This document shows positions 19,926-29,019 of a DNA stretch of 64,000 bases, piece by piece. The stretch covers positions 62,001-126,000 of the forward strand of contig NZ_JANZKZ010000003.1 of the NCBI RefSeq assembly GCF_025770725.1, written 5' to 3'. Source of the stretch: Sulfurospirillum oryzae (GTDB lineage: Bacteria; Campylobacterota; Campylobacteria; Campylobacterales; Sulfurospirillaceae). The number at the start of each line of letters is the position of its first letter. The first letter of the stretch is position 1. Under the pieces are notes generated by a model. The model saw nothing but the letters and a program-made list of their open reading frames with translations. It ran no database searches and had not been told where the DNA came from. The position numbers were made by a program, and so were the translations under genes.

Positions 19926-21287
19926 CTACACCGCTCCTTGGTCGATCATGGAGTCTGCTACTTTTCTAAATCCTGCAATATTCGCACCCAACATCAAGTT
20001 GCCTTCATCGCCAAACTCTTTGGATGTTTTATAAGAGAGATCAAATATATTTTTCATAATGCCTCTAAGCTTACTATCGACTTCAACAAAGCTCCATTTT
20101 TGCATACTGGCGTTTTGACTCATCTCTAACTGGCTGGTCGCCACACCACCTGCATTGGCAGCTTTTGCTGGACCATAAAACATTTTCTTAGAGAGCATAA
20201 AATCAATCGCGCCAGGTGTGCTTGGCATATTGGCACCCTCATTTACCAAACGGCATCCATTTTTGTAAAGTATTTGAATATCAGTAAGATTCAGTTCATT
20301 TTGCGTGGCACTTGGGAAAGCTGCAAAACAAGGAATACTCCAAACAGCATTGGTTCCTTCTGGATACTCACTAACAGGTATATACATAGCTTGTGGATGA
20401 ATTTTGAGGTATTCTGTTAAATCTTTTCGGGCAACTTCTTTAATCGTTTTCAGTGATTTGAAATCAATGCCATTTTTATCGTAGATCATTCCATGTGAGT
20501 CGCTACATGTAACAGGAGTAGCGCCTAATTCATAGAGCTTTTGAATGGTATAAAGTGCAACATTCCCTGCACCCGAAACCGTGCAGATTTTACCTTTAAG
20601 TGAATCACCTTGCTTGTTGAGAATATTTTCCGCAAAATAGACCGAACCATAACCTGTAGCTTCTGTGCGTGCAAGAGAACCGCCCCAATTAAGCCCTTTG
20701 CCTGTTAATGCCCCTTCAAAACGACCCGTAAGACGTTTGTATTCGCCAAACATATAGCCAATCTCTCGTCCGCCCACGCCAATATCACCCGCAGGGATGT
20801 CTTTGGTTTCGCCAATGTGCTTGGAGAGTTCCACCATGAAAGACTGGCAAAAACGTATAATCTCGCCTTCGCTTTTACCCTTAGGATCAAAGTTACTGCC
20901 ACCTTTTGCACCGCCAATAGAAAGCCCTGTGAGCGAGTTTTTAAAAATCTGCTCAAAGCCTAAGAACTTAATAATGCCAAGATTGACACTGGGGTGAAAA
21001 CGAAGACCGCCTTTGTAAGGTCCAATGGCAGAGTTAAACTGGACACGGTAGCCGATATTGGTTTGAATCTTGCCTTGATCATCTATCCAGACGACGCGAA
21101 AGAGAATTTGACGCTCGGGGATGACGATACGCTCCAAAATATTGTACTGATCGTACTTGGGTTCGGATTGTAAGAGCGGTTCAAGCGAGGTTAAAACCTC
21201 CTCAACCGCTTGGTAAAATTCGGTCTGACCGGGTGTACTTTCGATCGTGGATTTGAGAACTTTGTCAATATAGCTTTTCACAGACAT
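19926..21287 (-). CDS. gdhA: NADP-type glutamate dehydrogenase
   Basis: A 453-residue hexameric-type enzyme interconverting glutamate with 2-oxoglutarate and ammonia. The substrate domain has GPYKGGLRFHPSVNLGIIKFLGFEQ and the catalytic-lysine loop GGAKGGSNFDPKGKS (about 127-141). The Rossmann domain has VSGAGNVALYT. Length and motifs match the small NADP-dependent class. A short spacer with no clear terminator separates it from mqnA upstream. Confidence 0.95.
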   Translation of the reverse strand: MSVKSYIDKVLKSTIESTPGQTEFYQAVEEVLTSLEPLLQSEPKYDQYNILERIVIPERQILFRVVWIDDQGKIQTNIGYRVQFNSAIGPYKGGLRFHPSVNLGIIKFLGFEQIFKNSLTGLSIGGAKGGSNFDPKGKSEGEIIRFCQSFMVELSKHIGETKDIPAGDIGVGGREIGYMFGEYKRLTGRFEGALTGKGLNWGGSLARTEATGYGSVYFAENILNKQGDSLKGKICTVSGAGNVALYTIQKLYELGATPVTCSDSHGMIYDKNGIDFKSLKTIKEVARKDLTEYLKIHPQAMYIPVSEYPEGTNAVWSIPCFAAFPSATQNELNLTDIQILYKNGCRLVNEGANMPSTPGAIDFMLSKKMFYGPAKAANAGGVATSQLEMSQNASMQKWSFVEVDSKLRGIMKNIFDLSYKTSKEFGDEGNLMLGANIAGFRKVADSMIDQGAV

Positions 21288-21308
21288 CGGGCAACTCCTT
21301 TGAGGATT

Positions 21309-21980
21309 TTACGATGAAGACTTTTGAAGGCGTTTTGCTTTTTTCAAAAAGATAAAGAGTGCTTTTTGCTCTTTTCTTCCAATGGAATAGCTAATAAGTT
21401 TGAGATACTCTTTGATGTTATGCTCAGAAATACCACGCTTGGTTGCATAATTTTTTAAAATATAGTTGGGAATTTTAATCGGTCGTTGAACGAATTTTGC
21501 ACAGAGTTTTTTGTAAAAACTTTGACGCTCATTCACGCATAATCGTGCAAAAACGAAGGGAAGATGGTATTTATCATGCCATATCTGAGCAAGATCGATG
21601 TAGGCATCAGGCTCTTGTAGATAGAGCTTGAGTGCGCGATCTCCAATGAACACTTCACCTTGTAAATCAAGAACGCGAGCGAGCATGTTGGATGTTGCAG
21701 AAGCAGGATCTCTTTTAGCTTCTCCTTTTTTCAGGATGACACTTTTAACATTTTTTTGCGCCACAATACCAATCGGTAAAGGGGTAATTGATTTGCGTTT
21801 ACTTTCGATGCTTGAGATAAATGCAGCATCCACAACACGTTTTCTAAATTTGCGATTAATGCTGGAAGGTACGGACTTTTGATGTTCACAGGAACGCTTA
21901 AAAGCATTGGGAAGTGAGGCCCGTTTTAAAAAAACATGAAATGGAAGAAGATTGATATAATCTATCTTTCCAAAGACCAT
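21309..21980 (-). CDS. mqnA: Chorismate dehydratase of the futalosine menaquinone pathway
   Basis: A 223-residue protein starting FGKIDYINLLPF, the MqnA signature, followed by SSINRKFRKRVVDAAFISSIES. It would dehydrate chorismate to 3-enolpyruvylbenzoate, the first step of the futalosine route. That route is the usual one in Campylobacterota. Length is a little shorter than many MqnA proteins but similar to those of this phylum. Menaquinone would feed the arsenate reductase encoded nearby. Confidence 0.88.
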   Translation of the reverse strand: MVFGKIDYINLLPFHVFLKRASLPNAFKRSCEHQKSVPSSINRKFRKRVVDAAFISSIESKRKSITPLPIGIVAQKNVKSVILKKGEAKRDPASATSNMLARVLDLQGEVFIGDRALKLYLQEPDAYIDLAQIWHDKYHLPFVFARLCVNERQSFYKKLCAKFVQRPIKIPNYILKNYATKRGISEHNIKEYLKLISYSIGRKEQKALFIFLKKAKRLQKSSS

Positions 21981-22100
21981 ACAGACTCCTTATTTTGGGT
22001 TCTGTATTATAACGCGTCTAGCTTAACAGGATGGTTTACTAAGAAGATTTATACCCAAAAGTCGGTACAATCAAATCAAAAAAATTAGGAAAGAATTGAC

Positions 22101-22844
22101 ATGTTAGAATCGCTATTTACAGCCGAAGCGTTAATGGCATTATTGACCTTAACAGCCTTAGAAATTGTGCTTGGAATCGACAATATTATTTTCATAGCGA
22201 TCTTAGTAGGCCGCTTGCCCGCACATCAAAGAGATAAAGGCAGAATTTTTGGTCTTGGTCTTGCGATGCTAACGCGCATTATGCTTCTTCTTTCACTTTT
22301 TTGGATTATGAAACTCACAACGCCTCTGTTGACTATTTTTTCGCAGGAGATTTCGGGGCGCGATCTGATTTTGATTGTGGGTGGACTGTTTTTGCTTGCC
22401 AAATCAACAACAGAAATACACGAAGATATTGAAGAGAGCGGTAAAGAAGAGCAAGAGCTTAAAAAAGGTTCACGCGGTTTTTTTAACACACTCATCCAAA
22501 TTGCTATCTTAGACATCGTTTTTTCATTGGATTCTGTTATTACGGCTGTGGGTATGGCCAATAATATCATCGTTATGATCCTAGCCGTTGTGCTTGCCGT
22601 GGGTGTTATGATGTTCGCAAGCAAAAGTATTTCTAACTTTATTGATGCCAATCCTACCATTAAAATTTTGGCACTCTCCTTTTTGATTTTAGTCGGTGTT
22701 ACGCTCATTGCAGAAGGGCTTGATTTTCATATCTCCAAAGCCTATGTCTATTTTGCGATGGCATTCTCTCTTGCCGTTGAGTCTATTAACATTTATAGTC
22801 GAAAGAAAAAAGCTAAAAAATCAGTCGCACACAAAGAGTTATAA
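22101..22844 (+). CDS. TerC-family integral membrane protein
   Basis: A 247-residue protein with seven or so membrane helices and the TerC signature EIVLGIDNIIFIAIL near residues 17-31. A second acidic repeat, DIVFSLDSVITAVGM, lies near 140-154. TerC proteins are linked to tellurite resistance or to metal (manganese) export across the inner membrane; the substrate here is unknown. The stop overlaps the start of the mreB-like gene as TAATG. Confidence 0.88.
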   Translation: MLESLFTAEALMALLTLTALEIVLGIDNIIFIAILVGRLPAHQRDKGRIFGLGLAMLTRIMLLLSLFWIMKLTTPLLTIFSQEISGRDLILIVGGLFLLAKSTTEIHEDIEESGKEEQELKKGSRGFFNTLIQIAILDIVFSLDSVITAVGMANNIIVMILAVVLAVGVMMFASKSISNFIDANPTIKILALSFLILVGVTLIAEGLDFHISKAYVYFAMAFSLAVESINIYSRKKKAKKSVAHKEL

Positions 22845-23851
22845 TGTTTTCTTTTTTTCATTCTTCCAATGCCTTTGCCATTGATCTAGGGACGAATAAT
22901 ACGCTCGTTTACCAACCCAAACGCGGTATTATTTTAGATGAGCCGACTTCGATTGCCTTCGATAATAATCGAAATTCATTTTTTGATGGTGGCGTCTCTT
23001 CAAGACGCATGTGGGGTAAAAATCCCAAATATATTGAAGTGATGCATCCACTTTCCAGAGGCGCTATTGCGAATTTAACGGTTGCAAAAGCGTATATCAA
23101 AGAGGTGATTTCTCGTATAGCACAGAGTCGATTCTTTAAGCCGACGATAGTTGTGAGTGTTCCAAGTGATCTCAATTCTATGGAGCGGAGCGCTGTGGTG
23201 GAAGCGTGCAAAGATGGGGGTGCTCGTGAAGTGATGCTCATCAAAGATCCTTTTTCTGCCGCGCTTGGTTCGATGCAGTCCATTGAGCTACCCAAAGGAG
23301 TTTTGGTTCTTGACGTTGGCGCAGGAGTGAGTGATATTTCGCTACTTTCATGCAATGGCATCGTGATGAGTAAGTCCCTTCGTCTTGCCGGGAATGACCT
23401 TGATGAGGCGATCATTGAATATTTTAAAGCACATCATCGCGTGCTTGTTTCTCACAACGATGCGGAGCGTTTGAAAAAAGAGTTGGGAAATCCTTTTGTG
23501 AATGAAGCGATAACGATGCAGATTAATGTAAAAAATCTCGTCTCTAGGCTTCCTGAACGCTTTGTTGCCAGTTCCATCGATGTACGCCAAGCCATCTTAC
23601 CCATGGTCGATAAAATAGTCTCTCTGACACACAGTATACTCTCAGAACTTCCTCCTACTTTTGCCCAAGATATTTACGATCAGGGTATTTTGCTCACAGG
23701 TGGCTCTTCAATGCTTTTTGGGCTGGATCGTTACCTCAGTGAAAAATTAGAAATAACCGTTAATCCAGTGGAAAATCCTTTGCATAATATCATTTTAGGG
23801 GCAGGGCGAGCTATGGAAGAGGCGCGTTATAGCTCACTTCTAGGTGTTTAG
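22844..23851 (+). CDS. MreB-like actin-family protein
   Basis: A 335-residue actin/Hsp70-superfamily protein. Phosphate 1 motif is IDLGTNNTLVY (about 13-23), phosphate 2 is LVLDVGAGVSDISLL (about 155-169), and the adenosine motif is LLTGGSSMLFGLDRYL (about 288-303). It looks like a divergent second MreB rather than the main cell-shape protein. Its partner is terC, not mreC/mreD. The role is unknown, and the coupling to a TerC gene is the only hint. A strong terminator follows. Confidence 0.8.
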   Translation: MFSFFHSSNAFAIDLGTNNTLVYQPKRGIILDEPTSIAFDNNRNSFFDGGVSSRRMWGKNPKYIEVMHPLSRGAIANLTVAKAYIKEVISRIAQSRFFKPTIVVSVPSDLNSMERSAVVEACKDGGAREVMLIKDPFSAALGSMQSIELPKGVLVLDVGAGVSDISLLSCNGIVMSKSLRLAGNDLDEAIIEYFKAHHRVLVSHNDAERLKKELGNPFVNEAITMQINVKNLVSRLPERFVASSIDVRQAILPMVDKIVSLTHSILSELPPTFAQDIYDQGILLTGGSSMLFGLDRYLSEKLEITVNPVENPLHNIILGAGRAMEEARYSSLLGV

Positions 23852-23878
23852 AAACTAAATAGAACAAAAATTATTGGC

Positions 23879-23902
23879 AAAGACCCTCGAATGAGGGTCT
23901 TT
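23879..23902. terminator. Bidirectional terminator between the mreB-like gene and arrB
   Basis: AAAGACCCTC at 23879-23888 pairs perfectly with GAGGGTCTTT at 23893-23902. It ends both convergent transcription units. Confidence 0.88.
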
Positions 23903-23905
23903 GAT

Positions 23906-24604
23906 TTAGTTGTAGCTTCTGATATAAAACACTTTAGGTTTTGTACCTTTTTCAGGAAGCAATACCGTTGGCTTATGTGCTCTAAGTGTTGTCGAAATTT
24001 GACTTTTCTCATCATTAAGATCGCCAAATATACGCGCATCCGCTGGACATGCTACCACACAGGCAGGTGCCAATCCTTGTGTAACTCTGTGGTTACAGAA
24101 TGTACACTTCTCAACTGCCCCTTTACGGCGTATTGCTTCATAGCCACCAGCACCTCGTGCCGCATTGAAGTTAGGAAAGGGAGCCTTTGCTTTGTCACTG
24201 AGCTCTTTTTTAGAAAATGTTCCACCTTTAACAATACTACTATCATCGGTTACATAATCCAAGAAAGCGTGCTCTTTATTAAAAAAGATAACCCCATAAG
24301 GATCAGCCAGCATACAACTTTTACAACCGATACAAAGACTTGGATCGTGTACAACCATACCATCTTCATTTTTGTGCATCGCTTGTGTTGGACACACTCT
24401 TACACAAGGAGCATCTTCACAGTGGTTACACAGGGTTGGCGTATGCGTATAGGTCACTTTTGGGAATACACCATAGGTTTCGATTTTATGACTTGCCCAG
24501 TCAATTCCATCTGGCGTATTATTTTCACTTTTACATGCAAGATCACATGCACCGCATCCCACACAACGATGGAGGTCAATAATCATTCCATATTTTTTTG
24601 CCAT
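23906..24604 (-). CDS. arrB: Iron-sulfur subunit of the arsenate respiratory reductase
   Basis: A 232-residue ferredoxin-like subunit of the DmsB/PsrB group that passes electrons from the membrane subunit to ArrA. It has four Cys groups: CVGCGACDLAC, CNHCEDAPCVRVC, CIGCKSC and CTFCNHR...CVVAC. The third group is odd: where family members normally have a fourth Cys before Pro-Tyr-Gly, this protein has Asp (ADPYG), so only 15 of 16 ligand cysteines are present. One cluster may be [3Fe-4S] or Asp-ligated. It lacks its own signal and would be exported with ArrA. Confidence 0.82.
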   Translation of the reverse strand: MAKKYGMIIDLHRCVGCGACDLACKSENNTPDGIDWASHKIETYGVFPKVTYTHTPTLCNHCEDAPCVRVCPTQAMHKNEDGMVVHDPSLCIGCKSCMLADPYGVIFFNKEHAFLDYVTDDSSIVKGGTFSKKELSDKAKAPFPNFNAARGAGGYEAIRRKGAVEKCTFCNHRVTQGLAPACVVACPADARIFGDLNDEKSQISTTLRAHKPTVLLPEKGTKPKVFYIRSYN

Positions 24605-24618
24605 TGTTTATCCTTCAC

Positions 24619-27177
24619 CTATATCTTTTCAATTTTTACGCGAGTATGTCCACCATGTCGTGGGTTTGAGCCACTAAGGCGCTCCCAGTCATAACAATAT
24701 AAATCATTGTTATTTCCGCCACGAGGTTTTGATCCAAAGATTTCTGACCCTACGCGACCATACGCCCAGTGACCCTGTCCATAACATTTGGCAACAGTTC
24801 CAGGACGAATACCTTCCCATAGTTTAATCTCACTCTCAATAGTGCCAAACATAGAGCTAACACGTACTTTGTCACCATTTTTAAGTCCGAGTTTTTTACC
24901 GTCTAATGGATTGATTTTGGTAACATCTTTTTCATTTTCATCACCAGGGTCAACACTTTTTGTACTGTAATACCAAGGAGTATTTTGGCTTCTTCCTTCT
25001 CGGTTAAGGCGTGAGCGATGATCGATAAAAATGAATGGGTAAATCGTCTCATCTCCATACCGTACTGCTGGCTCATAGTGAGGTACAAAGAAAGCTTCAC
25101 CTTTGACGGTATAGTTTGCCGCTTCAATAGCTTCATCAAGCGTCATTTTATGTTTATCAGCATGATTTTGCATTCCCGCTTTAAGCGTTTCACTGAAAAA
25201 CTCAAATTTATGGGTTGCTGTATGAAAATGACCTATTTTTTCGCCAATTTTGTAGCGTTTTGTTTTCCAAATGCCTTTTTCAAGTAACTCAGCCCAGCTA
25301 TTTATCGTATCGCCTTTGCTATTACTGCTACCATCCCAACAAGGTTTAGTGAAGAATTTCATTGCAAAGAGGTCAAACTCTTCAGGTGTCTCTGGTGTTT
25401 TGCCCGTTTCAGGATCTTTGAAATTCTCTTGATAATATTTCAGAGGTAAATCAAAACCTTTTTTTGCGAGTGCTTGAGCGAGCATAAATGGCACTTCTGT
25501 CTCATCTGTTTTAGCTTCACCATAAGGTTTGATAAGCGGTTGATGGATGGAAAGATAGGCTGTCAAGTTTTGTTTATTTTTAGCAAATCCATAACGCTCA
25601 AGCATATGCATTTTAGCTGGTAATACAATATCTGCAAACATTGTCATCTCTGCAATATTGGTTGTAATATGAGCAAAGAATGGTAATTTTGACATTGCCT
25701 CTTCCCATTGTTTTGTTCCCATAGAAGAGAAGACCCAGTTATTCCAATAACCAATTGCCATTTTGATGTCATACGGATCTTGATCAAGCATGGCTTGTGC
25801 AACCCTTGAGGTACACACAAATCCACCCGATTTCATGTGCTCAAGTGCTGGAAACCCTTTGGTTCCTCGCTGATCGATTTTTGGTTTTTTCAAACTGTCA
25901 GCAAAACGAGGGTCAAGATAAGGCTTCACATCAGGTGTTTTGGCATTAGGCGCTGAACCTTGTTGTAAGATACCGCCAACGGAATCAACAGAGCCTACAA
26001 GACCATTGAGCGCATGGCATGCAAAGGAAGAGATGCCTCCTCTTATTTGCATAGAAGCGCCTGGACTTGTCCATGAAATGGCTCTATTGCCAGCTTCCGC
26101 AAATTCACGAGCTACTTCACAAATCTCTTTGGCACTAATACCTGTAATTGGCTCCGCCCACTCAGGAGTACGATCTTTTAGCTCTAAATTCCACCATGCA
26201 ACAACACCATTGGTATGAATTTCATTAAAGACAACAGGAATTTTTTTATCTTCAACAATAATTTCTGTTGGAACTTCTTGTCCTGCAACAAAATAGTTGA
26301 CTTTATCAGCAAAATCACCTACAAAATTTCTGTTCCATTTGCCCTCAGTAAGAATAACATGGGCAATGGCAATAGCAAGTGCTCCGTCGGTTCCAGGAAT
26401 AATGGGCAACCAACGATGCGATTTAGCTCCCGTAGCGGATAAACGAGGATCAATCGTCGTGATTTTAGCTCTATCTTTAACATTTCCAAATTGGTTGATA
26501 AACCACGGTGTCTGACGGTTAGAGGCAACCATGTCTGAACTCCAACCCAAAATATAACGAGTATTTTGAAGATCAAAGTCAGCATAAGCTGGATAGCCCT
26601 CAGATTGCTCTCGCCCAAACTCTTCTGCATCTGCACATAAAGCACTGTGTGAAATGTTATTTGGGCTACCAATTAGTTTTGGAAATGTTCCATACATGAT
26701 TTCATTCATTCCTGTGTAACGACCACGTGTTAAAAGGAATTTATGTGTTTCACCTGCATTAATAAGTTCCATAATTTTATCGGCTATCGTATTGATGGCT
26801 TCATCCCATGAAATAGGTACAAATTTAGGATCAATACCTCTGCCTTTTTTAGGATTGGTTCGTTTAAGAGGTGTTTTAACACGATCTGGATCATACACTT
26901 GTTGCAATGCCAAATGAGGTCTAGGACAAATACGTCCACCACTTGGAGAGTTGGGATTACCTCTGACTTTAATAACTTTACCATCAACCACGAGTCCTTG
27001 AATGCTACACCAACTTGTGCATCCTTGACAGGTCGTTGAAACCCATTTACCAGCTTCACCTTCATAACCCAGTTCACCTGTTTTTGCTTCTGCCTCTTCT
27101 GGAAAAATGGACAATGTCGAAGCTACGGCAGCCGTTCCTGCTGTTGTTTTGAGAAAATCTCTTCTGTTAATACTCAT
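24619..27177 (-). CDS. arrA: Molybdopterin catalytic subunit, arsenate respiratory reductase
   Basis: An 852-residue Mo-bisMGD enzyme with a Tat signal (RRDFLK near residue 5). The N-terminal [4Fe-4S] motif has Cys50, 53, 57 and 84. The segment RGRY (Arg153, Tyr154), then His177 and Cys181 in SHSALC, reproduces the relative spacing I recall for the arsenate-binding Arg, Tyr and His and the Mo-ligating Cys of Shewanella ArrA. This favours ArrA over PsrA/PhsA. Length is also that of ArrA. The ATG at 27177 is preferred, with AAGGAG six bases upstream. Adjacent AioXSR-like regulators and arsenic genes support arsenate. Polysulfide or thiosulfate reductase remains the alternative. Confidence 0.78.
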   Translation of the reverse strand: MSINRRDFLKTTAGTAAVASTLSIFPEEAEAKTGELGYEGEAGKWVSTTCQGCTSWCSIQGLVVDGKVIKVRGNPNSPSGGRICPRPHLALQQVYDPDRVKTPLKRTNPKKGRGIDPKFVPISWDEAINTIADKIMELINAGETHKFLLTRGRYTGMNEIMYGTFPKLIGSPNNISHSALCADAEEFGREQSEGYPAYADFDLQNTRYILGWSSDMVASNRQTPWFINQFGNVKDRAKITTIDPRLSATGAKSHRWLPIIPGTDGALAIAIAHVILTEGKWNRNFVGDFADKVNYFVAGQEVPTEIIVEDKKIPVVFNEIHTNGVVAWWNLELKDRTPEWAEPITGISAKEICEVAREFAEAGNRAISWTSPGASMQIRGGISSFACHALNGLVGSVDSVGGILQQGSAPNAKTPDVKPYLDPRFADSLKKPKIDQRGTKGFPALEHMKSGGFVCTSRVAQAMLDQDPYDIKMAIGYWNNWVFSSMGTKQWEEAMSKLPFFAHITTNIAEMTMFADIVLPAKMHMLERYGFAKNKQNLTAYLSIHQPLIKPYGEAKTDETEVPFMLAQALAKKGFDLPLKYYQENFKDPETGKTPETPEEFDLFAMKFFTKPCWDGSSNSKGDTINSWAELLEKGIWKTKRYKIGEKIGHFHTATHKFEFFSETLKAGMQNHADKHKMTLDEAIEAANYTVKGEAFFVPHYEPAVRYGDETIYPFIFIDHRSRLNREGRSQNTPWYYSTKSVDPGDENEKDVTKINPLDGKKLGLKNGDKVRVSSMFGTIESEIKLWEGIRPGTVAKCYGQGHWAYGRVGSEIFGSKPRGGNNNDLYCYDWERLSGSNPRHGGHTRVKIEKI

Positions 27178-27187
27178 CATTGACTCC

Positions 27188-28024
27188 TTATACTGCTTGA
27201 CCAAGATAAACAACTAAGTTTTTAAGGAAAAAACTTCCCAGAACCATCGTAGCGAATGTTGGGATGGCAACTATTTTTAACGATGTTTTGCCTAAGATAA
27301 CGAGGGTTAAAAGTACCATTGGTATGATTAAACCAACTAAGATACTAAGCCCCCAAAACTCAATGCCAAAACTTCCCATCAAGACTTCATAGGCATGTTT
27401 TGAAGAGGCGGTTGTAAGGGCAAGATTGTAAACCCATGCAAAAACAGCTGCTAACTCAAGCGTTAAAATCATGTTGATGATAATAGGGAGTTTGAAGCGT
27501 GCGATGAGTCCTTCTAGGCTTTCAAGGTTGAGCAATAACATTAATGATGAACCTGAAAGAATGGAAGAGACAAAGAAGATGACAGGAATTGCATTGTTCC
27601 AAGGCTCTTTTGCGATGCCGGAGAGCAAGAATCCATGATACAAACCAACCAAGCCAGCAAGGATGGCACCTGCATAAATAATTTTTGAGCAGAGAGATTC
27701 AACACCACTGGTCAGTACTTTAAAGGCGATAAGGAGCGCAACGGCTACAAACGCACTTTGTAAAAAAATACCGATCGACATAAACGATGTTGGATTAATC
27801 GCATAGATAGTTTTGATCACGTTTAGTGGGCGACCAAGTTCCGTTAAAAGCAAAAGCAATCCTGCAATCACCAAAAGTGGTGCAATAACAAATGATTTTT
27901 TCACAAAAGTATCATAAACTTTTGCATCAATATAGTACAGTATAACCCCCACAAGGAAGGCTCCTACACCTAAACCACCCAAAAATAGATCGAGCGAGAC
28001 CCGTATATCCCACAATAAATGCAT
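27188..28024 (-). CDS. arrC: NrfD/PsrC-family membrane subunit of the arr complex
   Basis: A 278-residue polytopic protein with about eight membrane helices (for example residues 12-32, 43-63 and 76-101), of the NrfD/PsrC family. It would oxidise menaquinol and pass electrons to ArrB. It is the first gene of the operon, behind a sigma-54 promoter. Two ATG codons stand side by side after AAGGAGTCC; I take the second. The arrA ribosome binding site overlaps its stop. Shewanella ArrAB lacks this subunit and uses CymA, so the three-gene form is the quinol-oxidising type. Confidence 0.78.
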   Translation of the reverse strand: MHLLWDIRVSLDLFLGGLGVGAFLVGVILYYIDAKVYDTFVKKSFVIAPLLVIAGLLLLLTELGRPLNVIKTIYAINPTSFMSIGIFLQSAFVAVALLIAFKVLTSGVESLCSKIIYAGAILAGLVGLYHGFLLSGIAKEPWNNAIPVIFFVSSILSGSSLMLLLNLESLEGLIARFKLPIIINMILTLELAAVFAWVYNLALTTASSKHAYEVLMGSFGIEFWGLSILVGLIIPMVLLTLVILGKTSLKIVAIPTFATMVLGSFFLKNLVVYLGQAV

Positions 28025-28076
28025 CATGGACTCCTTTAAAGTTTTTTGAACTTTTCTTCAAGTACAATGTACTAAC

Positions 28077-28093
28077 TGCAATTATCATGCCAA
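28077..28093 (-). promoter_or_regulatory. Sigma-54 promoter of arrCAB
   Basis: Read on the minus strand the site is TTGGCATGATAATTGCA. The invariant GG (rc of 28090-28091) and GC (rc of 28078-28079) are separated by exactly ten bases, the -24/-12 spacing of sigma-54 promoters, and flanking bases match the TGGCA...TTGCA consensus. It lies about 50 bases upstream of arrC. The nearby regulator gene encodes an NtrC-type activator, which such a promoter requires. Confidence 0.85.
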
Positions 28094-28103
28094 CTTCTAA
28101 AAG

Positions 28104-28116
28104 CCCTAAAATAGGG
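28104..28116. promoter_or_regulatory. Short inverted repeat upstream of the arr sigma-54 promoter
   Basis: CCCTA at 28104-28108 and TAGGG at 28112-28116 form a dyad around AAA. It lies just upstream of the -24 element of arrC and also just before the arrX gene. It could be a regulator site or part of the arrX leader. I see no other clear activator site in this 120-base gap. Confidence 0.3.
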
Positions 28117-28146
28117 GATTTAAAGAGAAAAAGGAGTCTTCGGAAG

Positions 28147-29019
28147 ATGAAAAACGATCAAATTTTGACCAGTGCCTTTCAAAAATTTACCATGTTTTTT
28201 TTGCTACTTTTGTTACCTTTTTCACTCTATGCCAAAGAAAAAATTGTCCTTGGTCTTACGGGCACTGTTTTTAAAGATGATCTTAAAAATTTTATGGATT
28301 GGGAGAAGTATCTGGAGAGTAAAAACAGTGAGTTTGACATCCAAATCCGCTTTTCAAAAACCTATGCTGAGATGAATACACTCATTAAAGAGCATAAAGT
28401 CGATATTGCGTATGTGTGTAACTCTAGTTATACCAAATTGGACAAAGAGGGAACGGGAAAAATTTTGGTGATTCCTATCTTTGATGGAAGTGACCAATAT
28501 TATTCCTATATCATTGCAAAGAAAAACAGCCGTTTTAATTCATTATCTGACTTTAAAGATGCCATTTTTGCCTTTACCGATCCAGAGAGTAATTCGGGAG
28601 CAACGGCGCCTAGTTATTATATGTTAAGTCATGGGATGGATCCAAAAACTTTCTTTAAATCCTACATTTATACCTATGAACATGGCGAGTCGATTAAAGC
28701 GGTGATTGATGGTTTTGTGGATGGTGCAAGCGTGGATAATATTGTCTATACCCGTTTTGCACAAAAGCATCCAGAGCAGATCGAGCAGCTTAAAATTATT
28801 CAGGTCTTAGGACCTTATACCAATTCTCCGATTGTAGCGAGAAGTTCATTGCCCCAAAAGCAGTTTGATAAGCTACAACATGCCTTTGCAACAATGCACT
28901 TAGACTCTTATGGTCAAAGCATTTTGGAAAAGCTCTCGTTGGATCGCTTTGATCTTCCCTCTGGTCAAGATTTTTCCAATGTAGCCAAAATGCTTGAAGT
29001 CATTGAACAAAGACAATGA
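28147..29019 (+). CDS. PhnD-like periplasmic oxyanion-binding protein (AioX/ArrX-like)
   Basis: A 290-residue protein with a signal peptide ending LYA|KEK and a periplasmic-binding fold of the PhnD/phosphonate class (IVLGLTGTVFKDDLKNFMDW onward; DPESNSGATAPSYYML about residues 160-175). In arsenite oxidase systems the similar AioX binds As(III) and signals to the kinase AioS. Placed beside a kinase and an NtrC-type regulator, it is probably the arsenic sensor for the arr operon. I start it at the ATG at 28147, which gives a clean signal peptide; an upstream in-frame ATG at 28087 would add 20 charged residues. Confidence 0.75.
   Translation: MKNDQILTSAFQKFTMFFLLLLLPFSLYAKEKIVLGLTGTVFKDDLKNFMDWEKYLESKNSEFDIQIRFSKTYAEMNTLIKEHKVDIAYVCNSSYTKLDKEGTGKILVIPIFDGSDQYYSYIIAKKNSRFNSLSDFKDAIFAFTDPESNSGATAPSYYMLSHGMDPKTFFKSYIYTYEHGESIKAVIDGFVDGASVDNIVYTRFAQKHPEQIEQLKIIQVLGPYTNSPIVARSSLPQKQFDKLQHAFATMHLDSYGQSILEKLSLDRFDLPSGQDFSNVAKMLEVIEQRQ

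Noticed and set aside
23891-24694. A long plus-strand open frame opposite arrB.
   Set aside because: It is a shadow of arrB, whose four Cys groups and operon position are clear; the shadow protein is Cys/Thr/Phe-rich without domains.
23906-28024. Calling the molybdoenzyme operon polysulfide or thiosulfate reductase (psrABC/phsABC).
   Set aside because: The RGRY...SHSALC spacing, enzyme length, AioXSR-like neighbours and adjoining ars operon favour arsenate. The alternative is kept open in the feature text.
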